A stretch of DNA of 15,815 nucleotides, from the NCBI GenBank assembly GCA_016210825.1, contig JACQTM010000341.1:1-15815 (forward strand), written 5' to 3'. This stretch comes from Hyphomicrobiales bacterium. Lineage in GTDB: Bacteria; Pseudomonadota; Alphaproteobacteria; Rhizobiales; Xanthobacteraceae. Made by a program: the position numbers and the translations under genes. Below are positions 1-7,255 of this stretch, piece after piece. The notes under the pieces are model-generated. The model did no database searches. It was not told the origin of the DNA and saw nothing but the letters and a program-made list of their open reading frames with translations. Position 1 is the first letter of the stretch; the number at the start of each line of letters is the position of its first letter.

Positions 1-1
1 G

Positions 2-478
2 AACCTGGAGACTACCGTCATTGGCGCGCTTGCGTCAGCCGGCTTGCCCGCGTCGCGACTGGAACTTGAGATAACGGAGTCGGTGCTCATGCAGAACGCC
101 GAAACGACGCTTGCTATTCTGCATCGGCTGCGCGAACTCGGCGTGAAAATTTCATTGGACGATTTCGGTACCGGCTATTCGTCGATGAGTTACCTGCGCA
201 AGTTCCCATTCGACAAGATCAAGATCGATCGCTGCTTCATCAGCGGCCTTCCGGCCGATCAAGATGCCGCGGCCATCGTGCGCGCAGTGATTGGACTTGC
301 CAAGGACCTCGCGATGATGACGACCGCAGAAGGTGTCGAGACATTGCAACAGATGCAGTATCTCAAGAAACTCGGCTGCGATGAGATTCAAGGCTATCTT
401 GTCGGCCCGCCGCAACGTATCGACGAGATTACGCGGTTATTTTTCGCTCAGGGCCGCAAGCGAGCGGTCGCCGGCTAA
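2..478 (+). CDS. EAL-domain cyclic-di-GMP phosphodiesterase, C-terminal part (5' truncated)
   Basis: This reading frame enters from the left edge and ends at TAA 476-478, so only the last ~158 codons are present. It matches the second half of an EAL domain, which hydrolyses cyclic-di-GMP to linear pGpG. Visible hallmarks are ELEITES near the start, the loop DDFGTGYSSMSYLRKFPFD, KIKIDRCFI, TAEGVET and the terminal GCDEIQGYLVGPP. The N-terminal EAL signature and any sensory, PAS or GGDEF domains lie outside the window, so partner domains cannot be judged. The catalytic-side acidic residues that remain (TES, DDF, the E of AEGVE) are intact, which suggests an active phosphodiesterase. A TTG at 44 is an internal codon and not the start. 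The stop overlaps the stop of the opposite-strand dGTPase-like gene by four bases. Confidence 0.93.
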   Translation, partial: NLETTVIGALASAGLPASRLELEITESVLMQNAETTLAILHRLRELGVKISLDDFGTGYSSMSYLRKFPFDKIKIDRCFISGLPADQDAAAIVRAVIGLAKDLAMMTTAEGVETLQQMQYLKKLGCDEIQGYLVGPPQRIDEITRLFFAQGRKRAVAG

Positions 479-1680
479 CGCAAATCCGGCGTTGATGAAA
501 AAAGCCGCATGTGCTCGGCGAGCGCGTAACGGTCCGTCATTCCGGCAATGAAGTCGGCGATGCGCCGGGCGCGGGCGCCTTCGTCCGCCGGATCGAGATC
601 CGCGTGCCATTCCGCGGGCATTTCGCGGGGCGCCGCGCAATAACGCGCAAATAGATCGCGGACGACGGCTTGCGCGTCGCCCATGATGCGCGTGATGCGT
701 GGATGCCGGTACATCCGCGGATAGAGGAATCCCTTGATCGCGGCGTCGGTATCGGCCATCGCGGCAGAGAACTTGATTACGGCCTGACCCGACAAGCGCA
801 CGTCATCGCTTGATTTCGGCGCGAGCGCGTTAAGGCGCGCGCCGGCCTCGGCAATAACGTCCTCGATCAGCCGGCCGATTAGACCGCGCACGAGTTCATG
901 CACCAGCCGGCCCTGGTCGAGATGCGGATGGCGCTTGCGAATGCCGCGCAGGATCTCGCCGGCCAGGGGCACGGTCGCAATGTCCTCGACATCGAACAGC
1001 GCCGCCCGCAGGCCATCGTCGATGTCATGGGCGTCGTAGGCGATGTCGTCGGCGATTGCCGCGACTTGTGCCTCGGCGCTGGCGAAGCTCCACAATTGCA
1101 GGTCCTGGTTTTCGGCATGCAGGCGGATCGCGTGCGGCAAGCCGCAATCGGCATACCGGCCGATCGGCGTGCCCGCGTGGTCGGTGAGCGGACCGTTGTG
1201 CTTGACGAGGCCTTCGAGCGTCTCCCAGGTGAGGTTGAGGCCGTCGAAGGCCGGATAGCGGCGTTCGAGAACGCTGACGACGCGCAACGTCTGGGCGTTG
1301 TGATCGAAGCCGCCATGGGCGTTCAGGCATTCGTCGAGCGCGCGCTCGCCGGCATGCCCGAACGGCGGATGACCAAGGTCGTGAGCGAGCGCGAGCGTCT
1401 CGGCGAGGTCTTCGTCGAGCCCGAGTGCGCGCGCAAGCGAGCGGGCAATCTGGGCGACTTCCAGCGTATGGGTCAGGCGCGTGCGGTAGTGGTCGCCCTC
1501 GTGGGCGACGAAGACTTGCGTCTTGTGCTGCAGCCGCCGAAACGCCGTGGCGTGGATGATACGGTCGCAATCGCGGCGAAAGGCGCTACGCGAGACGCTG
1601 GGCGGCTCCGGATGCTGCCGTCCCCGGCTCTCGCGCGGGTCGCAGGCGAAAATCGCGCGTTCCCGGGTATCAACCGCCAT
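475..1680 (-). CDS. dgt: dGTPase-like deoxynucleoside triphosphate triphosphohydrolase (HD domain)
   Basis: The product cleaves dNTPs to deoxynucleoside plus tripolyphosphate and belongs to the HD-domain dGTPase-like family (type 2, common in alphaproteobacteria). The N-terminal family signature is visible (ACDPRESRGR, then RSAFRRDCDRIIHATAFRRL and QHKTQVFV). The HD metal-binding set follows: H in RLTHTLEVAQ, HD in LALAHDLGHPPFGH, and a distal Asp in IADDIAYDAHDIDDG. The length is about 401 residues from the ATG at 1678-1680, normal for the family, and the reading starts MAVDTRERAIFACDP. The frame stays open to an ATG at 1726-1728 (16 more residues, MSGKVSPQAY...). Neither start has a strong ribosome binding site, so the N-terminus is uncertain. 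It is divergent from erpA and convergent with the EAL gene, sharing a four-base overlap (TAG on the minus strand at 475-477). Confidence 0.93.
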   Translation of the reverse strand: MAVDTRERAIFACDPRESRGRQHPEPPSVSRSAFRRDCDRIIHATAFRRLQHKTQVFVAHEGDHYRTRLTHTLEVAQIARSLARALGLDEDLAETLALAHDLGHPPFGHAGERALDECLNAHGGFDHNAQTLRVVSVLERRYPAFDGLNLTWETLEGLVKHNGPLTDHAGTPIGRYADCGLPHAIRLHAENQDLQLWSFASAEAQVAAIADDIAYDAHDIDDGLRAALFDVEDIATVPLAGEILRGIRKRHPHLDQGRLVHELVRGLIGRLIEDVIAEAGARLNALAPKSSDDVRLSGQAVIKFSAAMADTDAAIKGFLYPRMYRHPRITRIMGDAQAVVRDLFARYCAAPREMPAEWHADLDPADEGARARRIADFIAGMTDRYALAEHMRLFSSTPDLR

Positions 1681-1762
1681 GCCCGACCGCTCGCCATGAT
1701 ACGCTTGTGGGCTGACTTTTCCTGACATTTTGGAACCAAATGCTGGGGGCAGACCACATGCA

Positions 1763-1790
1763 TTGACGCCGAATTGGGGCGCACTTAACT
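1763..1790 (+). promoter_or_regulatory. Candidate sigma70-type promoter for erpA
   Basis: TTGACG (1763-1768) and TTAACT (1785-1790) are separated by 16 bases and match the -35 and -10 consensus at 5/6 and 4/6 positions. A transcript would start near 1797 and leave a ~45-base leader before the ATG at 1843. That placement also argues against the in-frame TTG at 1792 as the erpA start. This is pattern matching only. Confidence 0.3.
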
Positions 1791-1842
1791 ATTGCAGGAG
1801 CATTCTGGCAATCGCGGACCGCCGGATCAGGTGGGAAGTGGA

Positions 1843-2187
1843 ATGAACGAGACGCCCATGACGCCCAATGTCACCGTTACCGAACGCGCCGCGCGCAAGA
1901 TCGGCGACATCCTCAGGCGCGAGCCGGACGGCGCCATGCTGCGCGTCAGCGTCGAGGGCGGTGGCTGTTCGGGTTTTCAATACAAATTCGATGTCGAGCG
2001 CGCGAAAGCCGACGACGACATCGTCATCGCGCGCGACGCCGCGACCGTGCTGATCGATCCGGTTTCGCTCGGATTCATGTCCGGGGCCGAGATCGATTTC
2101 GTGGACGACCTGATCGGCGCCGCCTTCAAGATCAACAATCCAAACGCGAAAGCGTCCTGCGGCTGCGGCACGAGCTTCGCGCTATAG
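1843..2187 (+). CDS. erpA: A-type iron-sulfur cluster carrier/insertion protein ErpA
   Basis: This is a 114-residue HesB/IscA/SufA-family protein that receives Fe-S clusters and passes them to apo-enzymes in the cytoplasm. The three cluster-binding cysteines are present: C42 in the motif GGGCSGFQYKF, and C106 and C108 in the C-terminal SCGCGTSF. The family segment GAEIDFVDDLIGAAFKINNPN is also clear. The ATG at 1843 follows a purine-rich GGAAGTGGA stretch and gives the usual ErpA length. A second ATG at 1858 (MTPNVTVTERAA) and an upstream TTG at 1792 are less likely starts. The gene is divergent from the dGTPase-like gene, a neighbour pair I recall from other rhizobia. ErpA is the likeliest specific member of the A-type family, but IscA or SufA cannot be excluded without alignment. 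The stop overlaps the opposite-strand small secreted gene by six bases. Confidence 0.9.
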   Translation: MNETPMTPNVTVTERAARKIGDILRREPDGAMLRVSVEGGGCSGFQYKFDVERAKADDDIVIARDAATVLIDPVSLGFMSGAEIDFVDDLIGAAFKINNPNAKASCGCGTSFAL

Positions 2188-2574
2188 TGAGCCGCGCTTT
2201 TCGGCGGTCCATTGACCCGAGCATTCGCCGCCTGACACCGCTTTCCATCGGCCGCCCCCGCCGTTGCCCGATAGCCTGCCGGAACCGTCGGCCCGTTTAT
2301 CGCCACGACTGACGCTGACGCGAACGCCGCCGTTTCCGGTGACGCGCCCTCTAATGTTGAAGGAGGTATTTGCGGGATCGGCGTGGTCGACACGGCCATG
2401 GAAAATCCGGATCGGATAACGATAGGCACGGTCGCACGTGCCCCTCTCGGTGATGATCAGCACGCTCCAAAAGCCATCGTAGCGCGACTGCGCCGTCGCC
2501 GGCGCCGCGAACAGACCGGCGCCAAGAATGCTGATGGCAAGACAAGATGAAACCCGCGACAGACATTTCGTCAT
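2182..2574 (-). CDS. Small secreted protein of unknown function, two-cysteine, glycine-rich
   Basis: This is a 130-residue protein with a clear Sec signal peptide: basic start, hydrophobic stretch at about 11-24, and an ATAQ|SRYDG-type cleavage near residue 29. The mature part opens with YDGFWSVLIITERGTCDRAYRYP and looks like a beta-strand-rich domain with alternating short hydrophobic strands and Gly-rich turns (residues 80-109). It has two mature cysteines, C47 and C118, that could form a disulfide, and conserved-looking tryptophans at 36, 110 and 122. The ATG is preceded by GAGGGAG eight bases upstream, a good ribosome binding site. It starts 32 bases after the patatin gene and is probably cotranscribed with it. 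I recognise the sequence type as a conserved alphaproteobacterial hypothetical but know no function. Its stop overlaps the erpA stop. Confidence 0.85.
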   Translation of the reverse strand: MTKCLSRVSSCLAISILGAGLFAAPATAQSRYDGFWSVLIITERGTCDRAYRYPIRIFHGRVDHADPANTSFNIRGRVTGNGGVRVSVSRGDKRADGSGRLSGNGGGGRWKAVSGGECSGQWTAEKRGSL

Positions 2575-2606
2575 GGTTCAAGCTCCCTCGACGATCCCCC
2601 TTCAAA

Positions 2607-3851
2607 TTACTTCATGGGCGCTCCGGTATTGTGTGGATTGGCGTAGTCCGGAGGTTCATGAAAATAATTGCCCTTGCGTCCTTTTTCTTCGCCGAATGCA
2701 AACAATGCCTTCATGTAGTCCGGATCGAAAGCCCCGTGGCTCTCATGTTGGAACGAGGGCTCGACATAAGCAAGATTGAAGCCAACGCCGCTGCGCTTGG
2801 CGGCTGTATAGGTGCGGTCGATCAGCACGCGAATGGCTGCTTTGATCGCCGCCGACACGGCGCGGCCAAGCACGGTTATCGTCGTGCGCTCGGTGATGAT
2901 GAAGTCCCTCGTCAGCCCGGTGTTGACGATGATAAAGAGCTCCGTTGCCGGCAGCTTGTAGGTGCTGGTGCTTGCCAGCATGCGTTCCGGCGCCACGAAG
3001 AATTGCGCGCCAAGACCGCCGTCGGCGTGCATCTCCTGAAAGCGCACGCTACCCGCTTGCACATTAATCAGCACGGGTGGAAAAGCGCCCGGAATGCTGG
3101 CCGACGCGAGCAGGACCTGGCGGATTAAATTGAGCGCTGGCTCCCCGCCACGTGCGGCAATGGCGCCGATATTCCAAACGACGAAGCGCTCGGCATCGAG
3201 ATTCGTCGTCAGGATGAACAACCGCCGTCCGCGATTATGCTCGATGGCGATGTCGGCGACCAATTGCGGCGTTACCCATTTCGCGATTAGATCCTTGAGC
3301 GGCCAAGTATCGAGAAGGCTCTCGCCCCGCCCACCGAGCTCGAAAACATCGCCAGCGTTGATGCTGGTGTATGAGTCCTTCAGTTGCTTGTCGTATTGCG
3401 AACCGGCAAATGCATAGGGCGCCATCAAAGCGCCGGCGCTCACGCCCGTGACAACGGAGAATGACGGCCGTTTCCCGGTTTCCGTCCAGCCATTGAGCAA
3501 GCCGGCGCCAAAGGCGCCATCGCCGCCTCCGGTGGATAGGATCAGCCATGGACCTGGAAGCGCGGGCAACGCGCGAATGAAGTCGGCCTCCGAATCCGAC
3601 CAGAAGCGCACGTCCGGCATTCCCGGAATAACCGCGGTCGCCTGCTGCTCGACGGTAAAAGGTTCGCGTGGCGGCAGGGGCGCGCGCTGCGGAGGGGGTG
3701 GCGCCTCTTTTTTTTGCGCCGCCGAAGGCGTGCGTTGCTTGGCCGCCTGAAGCTCGATTGCCGGCGGAAATATACCCGCGAAAACGAAGAAGGCCGTCGC
3801 CACGGCCAAGGCTACTTTTTGTGTTGATCCGAACCGCCGGAGCATCATCAC
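2607..3851 (-). CDS. Exported patatin-like phospholipase
   Basis: This is a predicted serine lipid acyl hydrolase with a Ser-Asp dyad. An N-terminal signal sequence (hydrophobic residues 13-31, cleavage probably near LQAA|KQ) is followed by a Pro/Ala/Lys-rich linker (about 38-64). The patatin domain spans about 100-310: oxyanion loop GGGDGAFG (108-115), nucleophile elbow GVSAG with S138, the SASIPGAFPPV block, and catalytic D277 in the DGG motif. There is no lipobox Cys, so the product is probably periplasmic or further exported rather than a lipoprotein. The frame opens with GTG (3849-3851) followed by two ATGs, any of which could start translation, and no strong Shine-Dalgarno is visible. 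Substrate unknown. It lies 204 bases downstream of the RND pump gene and 32 bases upstream of the small secreted gene. An A8 run occurs in the linker. Confidence 0.9.
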   Translation of the reverse strand: MMMLRRFGSTQKVALAVATAFFVFAGIFPPAIELQAAKQRTPSAAQKKEAPPPPQRAPLPPREPFTVEQQATAVIPGMPDVRFWSDSEADFIRALPALPGPWLILSTGGGDGAFGAGLLNGWTETGKRPSFSVVTGVSAGALMAPYAFAGSQYDKQLKDSYTSINAGDVFELGGRGESLLDTWPLKDLIAKWVTPQLVADIAIEHNRGRRLFILTTNLDAERFVVWNIGAIAARGGEPALNLIRQVLLASASIPGAFPPVLINVQAGSVRFQEMHADGGLGAQFFVAPERMLASTSTYKLPATELFIIVNTGLTRDFIITERTTITVLGRAVSAAIKAAIRVLIDRTYTAAKRSGVGFNLAYVEPSFQHESHGAFDPDYMKALFAFGEEKGRKGNYFHEPPDYANPHNTGAPMK

Positions 3852-4023
3852 GAATATTTATCAGGTCCGAACGCCGTGGCAATGCGCCATCCACCACATA
3901 GGGCATCGTGACCCACTGCCGTAGATGACCAAAATCTTGTTAAAGCTACGAGATAAGTATGAGTGCGGATGTGTCACGCCGGTGACGGATCAAGCCATCG
4001 CGACTTTTCAACAGCACAAGCGT

Positions 4024-4049
4024 AATTCGCTCGGCACAAAACGCGAATT
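4024..4049. repeat. Inverted repeat downstream of the RND pump gene
   Basis: AATTCGC (4024-4030) and GCGAATT (4043-4049) are perfect inverted arms around a 12-base loop, starting just past the RND stop at 4056. A second smaller inverted pair, GTCAC/GTGAC with a four-base GCCG loop, lies at 3973-3986. The first could be a weak transcript-end hairpin for the efflux operon, but no T-run follows on the minus strand. The remaining ~200 bases between the pump and patatin genes hold no convincing ORF and presumably carry the patatin promoter. Confidence 0.3.
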
Positions 4050-4055
4050 TCACCT

Positions 4056-7000
4056 TCACTCGGCCGCGACGGCGCGGCGGTCCTTGGGTTGACCCTCGAC
4101 CTCTTCCACCTGTGGCTCGAGCGAACGTTTCAGGCGCCGGTCGATGCGATCGAGATAGAGGTAGATCACCGGTGTGATGTAGAGCGTGAGCAATTGCGAC
4201 AAGATCAATCCACCGACGACAGCCACACCGAGCGGTTGGCGCAACTCTGCTCCGGCACCGGTGCCGAGCGCGATCGGCAGCGAGCCGAAGATTGCGGCAA
4301 ACGTCGTCATCATGATCGGCCGGAAACGCAGCAGACACGCTTCGCGGATCGCAGCTTCGGCGCTTAAGCCGACACGGCGGCGCTCGATTGCGAAGTCGAT
4401 CATCATGATCGCGTTTTTCTTGACGATGCCGACGAGCATGACGATGCCGATCATAGCGATCACCGACAAATCCATCTGGAACAGGATAAGTGTCAGGATC
4501 GCGCCGATGCCCGCCGACGGCAATCCGGAAATGATGGTGATCGGATGGATGAAGCTCTCGTAGAGAATGCCGAGCACGATGTAGGCGGCGAACACCGCGG
4601 CCAGGATCAGGATACCCTGACCTTTGAGCGAATCCTGGAACACCTGCGCGGTGCCCTGAAACCCGGTCGTAATCGTCGCCGGCAAGCGTTCTTCGCGCTC
4701 GAGGTTCTGAATTTCGGTCACCGCCTGCCCGAGCGAGAAACCCGGCACGAGGTTAAAAGAGATCGTCACCGCCGGCTGCTGGCCCTGGTGATTGACTTGA
4801 AGCGGACCAACCGACGGCACCAGTCGGGTCACGGCTGTGAGCGGAATTGTCGTGCCGGACAGCGTGCCGACGCCGGTCACACCTCCGCCGGGATTGCCGC
4901 TAGTCGCACTGCCGGCGTTGGTCTTCAGATAAATCTTCGAAAGATCGGTCGGGCTGCTTTGAAACGCCGGCAGGGTTTCGAGGATGACTTGATAGTCGTT
5001 CGCCGGCGTATAGATCGTTGCCACCTGCCGCGAACCGAACGCGTTGTACAATTCCTGACGAATCTGATCGACGGAAAGGCCATAGACTGCGGCCTTCTCG
5101 CGGTCCACTTCCACCATCATCTGCGGATTCTTGATGTAGAGATCGGTCGCAACATCCTGCAGCCCGGTAATCTGCGCAATCTTCTCGCGCATCTCGGGGG
5201 CGATGCGATAAAGCGCATCGGTATCGTTGGATTGCATCGTGTATTGATATTGGCTCTTTGAGATGCGCCCGCCGATATTGATGTTCTGGATACTTTGGAA
5301 AAAAATCTGAATTCCGGGGACGACGCTCGCGCTCTGGCGCAGACGCTGGATCACCTGCGCCGCGCTTTCGCCGCGTTCGTTGCGCGGTTTGAGTGCGACA
5401 AACATACGCCCGCTATTGGCGGTGGAGTTTGGCCCGCCCGCGCCGACCGTGGAATTGACATTCGCAACCGCGCGATCCGCGCGCACGATGTCCGCGACCT
5501 TGCGCTGGCGCTCGACCATGGCCGGGAACGCCGTATCGGTCGCAGCTTCCGTCACGCCGATGAGGAAGCCCGTATCTTCGCTGGGAAAAAAGCCCTTCGG
5601 AACGACGACATACAATACGAGCGTGCCAACGATGGTGAGCAATGTCACGGCCAGCATGATCGATTTACGCGCGAGCACGCGATCGAGCGACCATTCATAA
5701 GCCTTGAGCCCGGCCTGGAATAGCCGCTCGAACAGGCGCAGCACCGCATTCTGCTTCTTGACATGTTTGTCGTCGTGCGCACGCAGCACGCGCGCGCACA
5801 GCATCGGCGTGAGCGTTAGCGCAACAAAGCCCGAGACAACGATCGCCACCGAGATGGTCACGGCGAATTCGCGGAAGACGCGGCCGACGATGCCGCCCAT
5901 CAGCAAAACCGGGATGAACACCGCGATTAGCGAGAAGGTAATCGAAACGATGGTGAAGCCGATCTCGCGCGAGCCCTTGAGTGCGGCTTCGAAGGGCCGC
6001 ATGCCGCCCTCGATGTGGCGAACGATGTTTTCAAGCATGACAATGGCATCGTCCACCACGAATCCAACCGACAGCGTCAGCGCCAGCAACGTCATGTTGT
6101 TGATGGAAAAACCGAAGGCGTACATCGCCGCGCAGGTACCGATCAGCGACACTGGCACCGCGAGCGCAGGAATGATGGTCGCCGACGCCGAACGCAGAAA
6201 CAGGAAGATCACAAGTATGACGAGCGAGATCGAGATTGCGAGCGTCTCCTGCACGTCGAAGACAGCCCGTCGGATCCCAATCGAGCGGTCGAAGAGCGGT
6301 TCGATCTGGATCGAGGGCGGCACTTGCGCGCGAATGGACGGCAGTTTGCCGCGCACGAGATCCACGACCTCGACGGTGTTGGCGTCGGGCTGGCGCTGGA
6401 TCGCGAGCACAATAGCGCGCGCGTCGTTGAACCAGGTCGCGATCTTGTCATTTTCGACGCTGTCGATGACACGGGCAACATCGTTCAGCTTGATCGGTAC
6501 GCTGTTGCGATAGGCGACGACGACGTTGCGATAGTCGGCCGCATGCTCCATTGCGCCCGTCGCCAGCAACGTGATGTTCTGCTTTGGACCGCTCAGCGTG
6601 CCGACCGGCGCGTTAGAATTGGTCTTGGCAATGACGTTACGTATATCGTCGAGCGAGATGTTGCGGGCCGCAGCCGCAACCGGATCGACCTGGACACGGA
6701 CGGCGAACTTCTGCGCTCCATAGACCAGCACCTGCGCGACGCCGGACAATTGCGAAATCTGTGGGGCGAGTACCGTCTCGGCGTAGTCGTTGATCTTGGA
6801 CAACGGCAGGGTCGGCGACCGCAGGCTGATATAGAGCACTGGAAAGTCGCCGGGGTTCACCTTACGAAAACTCGGTGGCGTCGTCATTTCCACGGGCAGG
6901 CGGCGGGCGGCGACCGATAGCGCGGTTTGGACATCGAGCGCGGCGCCATCGATATTGCGCGCTAGATCAAACTGCACTGTGATCTGGGTCGAACCGAGCG

Positions 7001-7253
7001 ACGACGACGAATTCATCGACGTGATGCCGGCAATGGTCGAAAGCTGCCGTTCGATCGGCGAAGCGACCGATGCCGCCATCGTTTCCGGGCTGGCGCCGGG
7101 AAGGCTCGCGGTGATGCTAATGGTCGGGAAATCAACTGCCGGAAGCGCCGCAACCGGTAACAGCCGGTAAGCGAAAGCGCCGAAGACGATCAGCGACGCG
7201 GTCATCAGCGTCGTGAGGACCGGACGGCGAATGCAGACTTCCGAGATATTCAT
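4056..7253 (-). CDS. RND multidrug efflux pump, inner-membrane permease (AcrB/MdtB-C type)
   Basis: This is a 1065-residue proton-driven efflux transporter of the hydrophobe/amphiphile (HAE1) RND family, full length for the group. It opens with the typical MNISEVCIRRPVLTTLM followed by TM1, and has two large periplasmic loops (about 33-335 and 555-875). The TM4 proton-relay pair is D401-D402 in GFVVDDAIVMLENI. The TM10 lysine is K946 in VGIVKKNAIMMIDFA, equivalent to AcrB K940. The conserved ETLAISISLVILVIFLFLRS and PITIISGLPSAGIGAIL segments are present. The overall character is closer to MdtB/MdtC-type pumps than to AcrB, and the substrate is unknown. It begins two bases after the stop of the adaptor gene, so the two are translated from one transcript. 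A Gly/Ser/Thr-rich stretch at residues 780-802 in the second periplasmic loop looks like a local insertion. Confidence 0.96.
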   Translation of the reverse strand: MNISEVCIRRPVLTTLMTASLIVFGAFAYRLLPVAALPAVDFPTISITASLPGASPETMAASVASPIERQLSTIAGITSMNSSSSLGSTQITVQFDLARNIDGAALDVQTALSVAARRLPVEMTTPPSFRKVNPGDFPVLYISLRSPTLPLSKINDYAETVLAPQISQLSGVAQVLVYGAQKFAVRVQVDPVAAAARNISLDDIRNVIAKTNSNAPVGTLSGPKQNITLLATGAMEHAADYRNVVVAYRNSVPIKLNDVARVIDSVENDKIATWFNDARAIVLAIQRQPDANTVEVVDLVRGKLPSIRAQVPPSIQIEPLFDRSIGIRRAVFDVQETLAISISLVILVIFLFLRSASATIIPALAVPVSLIGTCAAMYAFGFSINNMTLLALTLSVGFVVDDAIVMLENIVRHIEGGMRPFEAALKGSREIGFTIVSITFSLIAVFIPVLLMGGIVGRVFREFAVTISVAIVVSGFVALTLTPMLCARVLRAHDDKHVKKQNAVLRLFERLFQAGLKAYEWSLDRVLARKSIMLAVTLLTIVGTLVLYVVVPKGFFPSEDTGFLIGVTEAATDTAFPAMVERQRKVADIVRADRAVANVNSTVGAGGPNSTANSGRMFVALKPRNERGESAAQVIQRLRQSASVVPGIQIFFQSIQNINIGGRISKSQYQYTMQSNDTDALYRIAPEMREKIAQITGLQDVATDLYIKNPQMMVEVDREKAAVYGLSVDQIRQELYNAFGSRQVATIYTPANDYQVILETLPAFQSSPTDLSKIYLKTNAGSATSGNPGGGVTGVGTLSGTTIPLTAVTRLVPSVGPLQVNHQGQQPAVTISFNLVPGFSLGQAVTEIQNLEREERLPATITTGFQGTAQVFQDSLKGQGILILAAVFAAYIVLGILYESFIHPITIISGLPSAGIGAILTLILFQMDLSVIAMIGIVMLVGIVKKNAIMMIDFAIERRRVGLSAEAAIREACLLRFRPIMMTTFAAIFGSLPIALGTGAGAELRQPLGVAVVGGLILSQLLTLYITPVIYLYLDRIDRRLKRSLEPQVEEVEGQPKDRRAVAAE

Positions 7254-7255
7254 AG

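Noticed and set aside
898..1725. A 275-codon plus-strand frame opposite the dGTPase-like gene
   Set aside because: The opposite strand carries complete HD-family motifs across the same bases, while this frame shows no domain and no ribosome binding site.
1719..1736. TTTGG-AA-CCAAA inverted repeat at the far dgt start as an operator
   Set aside because: Five-base arms are too short to separate from chance, and it matches no iron- or Fe-S-responsive site I could recognise.
1792..1842. TTG start 17 codons upstream of erpA
   Set aside because: The candidate promoter would start transcription at about this point, and the ATG at 1843 gives standard ErpA length with purine-rich sequence before it.
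3235..3906. A 223-codon minus-strand frame overlapping the patatin gene
   Set aside because: It is a shifted frame of the same strand, Arg/Gly-rich, whereas the patatin frame has a signal peptide and both catalytic motifs.
4545..6920. Several long plus-strand frames opposite the RND pump gene
   Set aside because: The products are Arg/His-rich or Ser/Thr/Met-rich without motifs, and the minus-strand pump is continuous through all of them.
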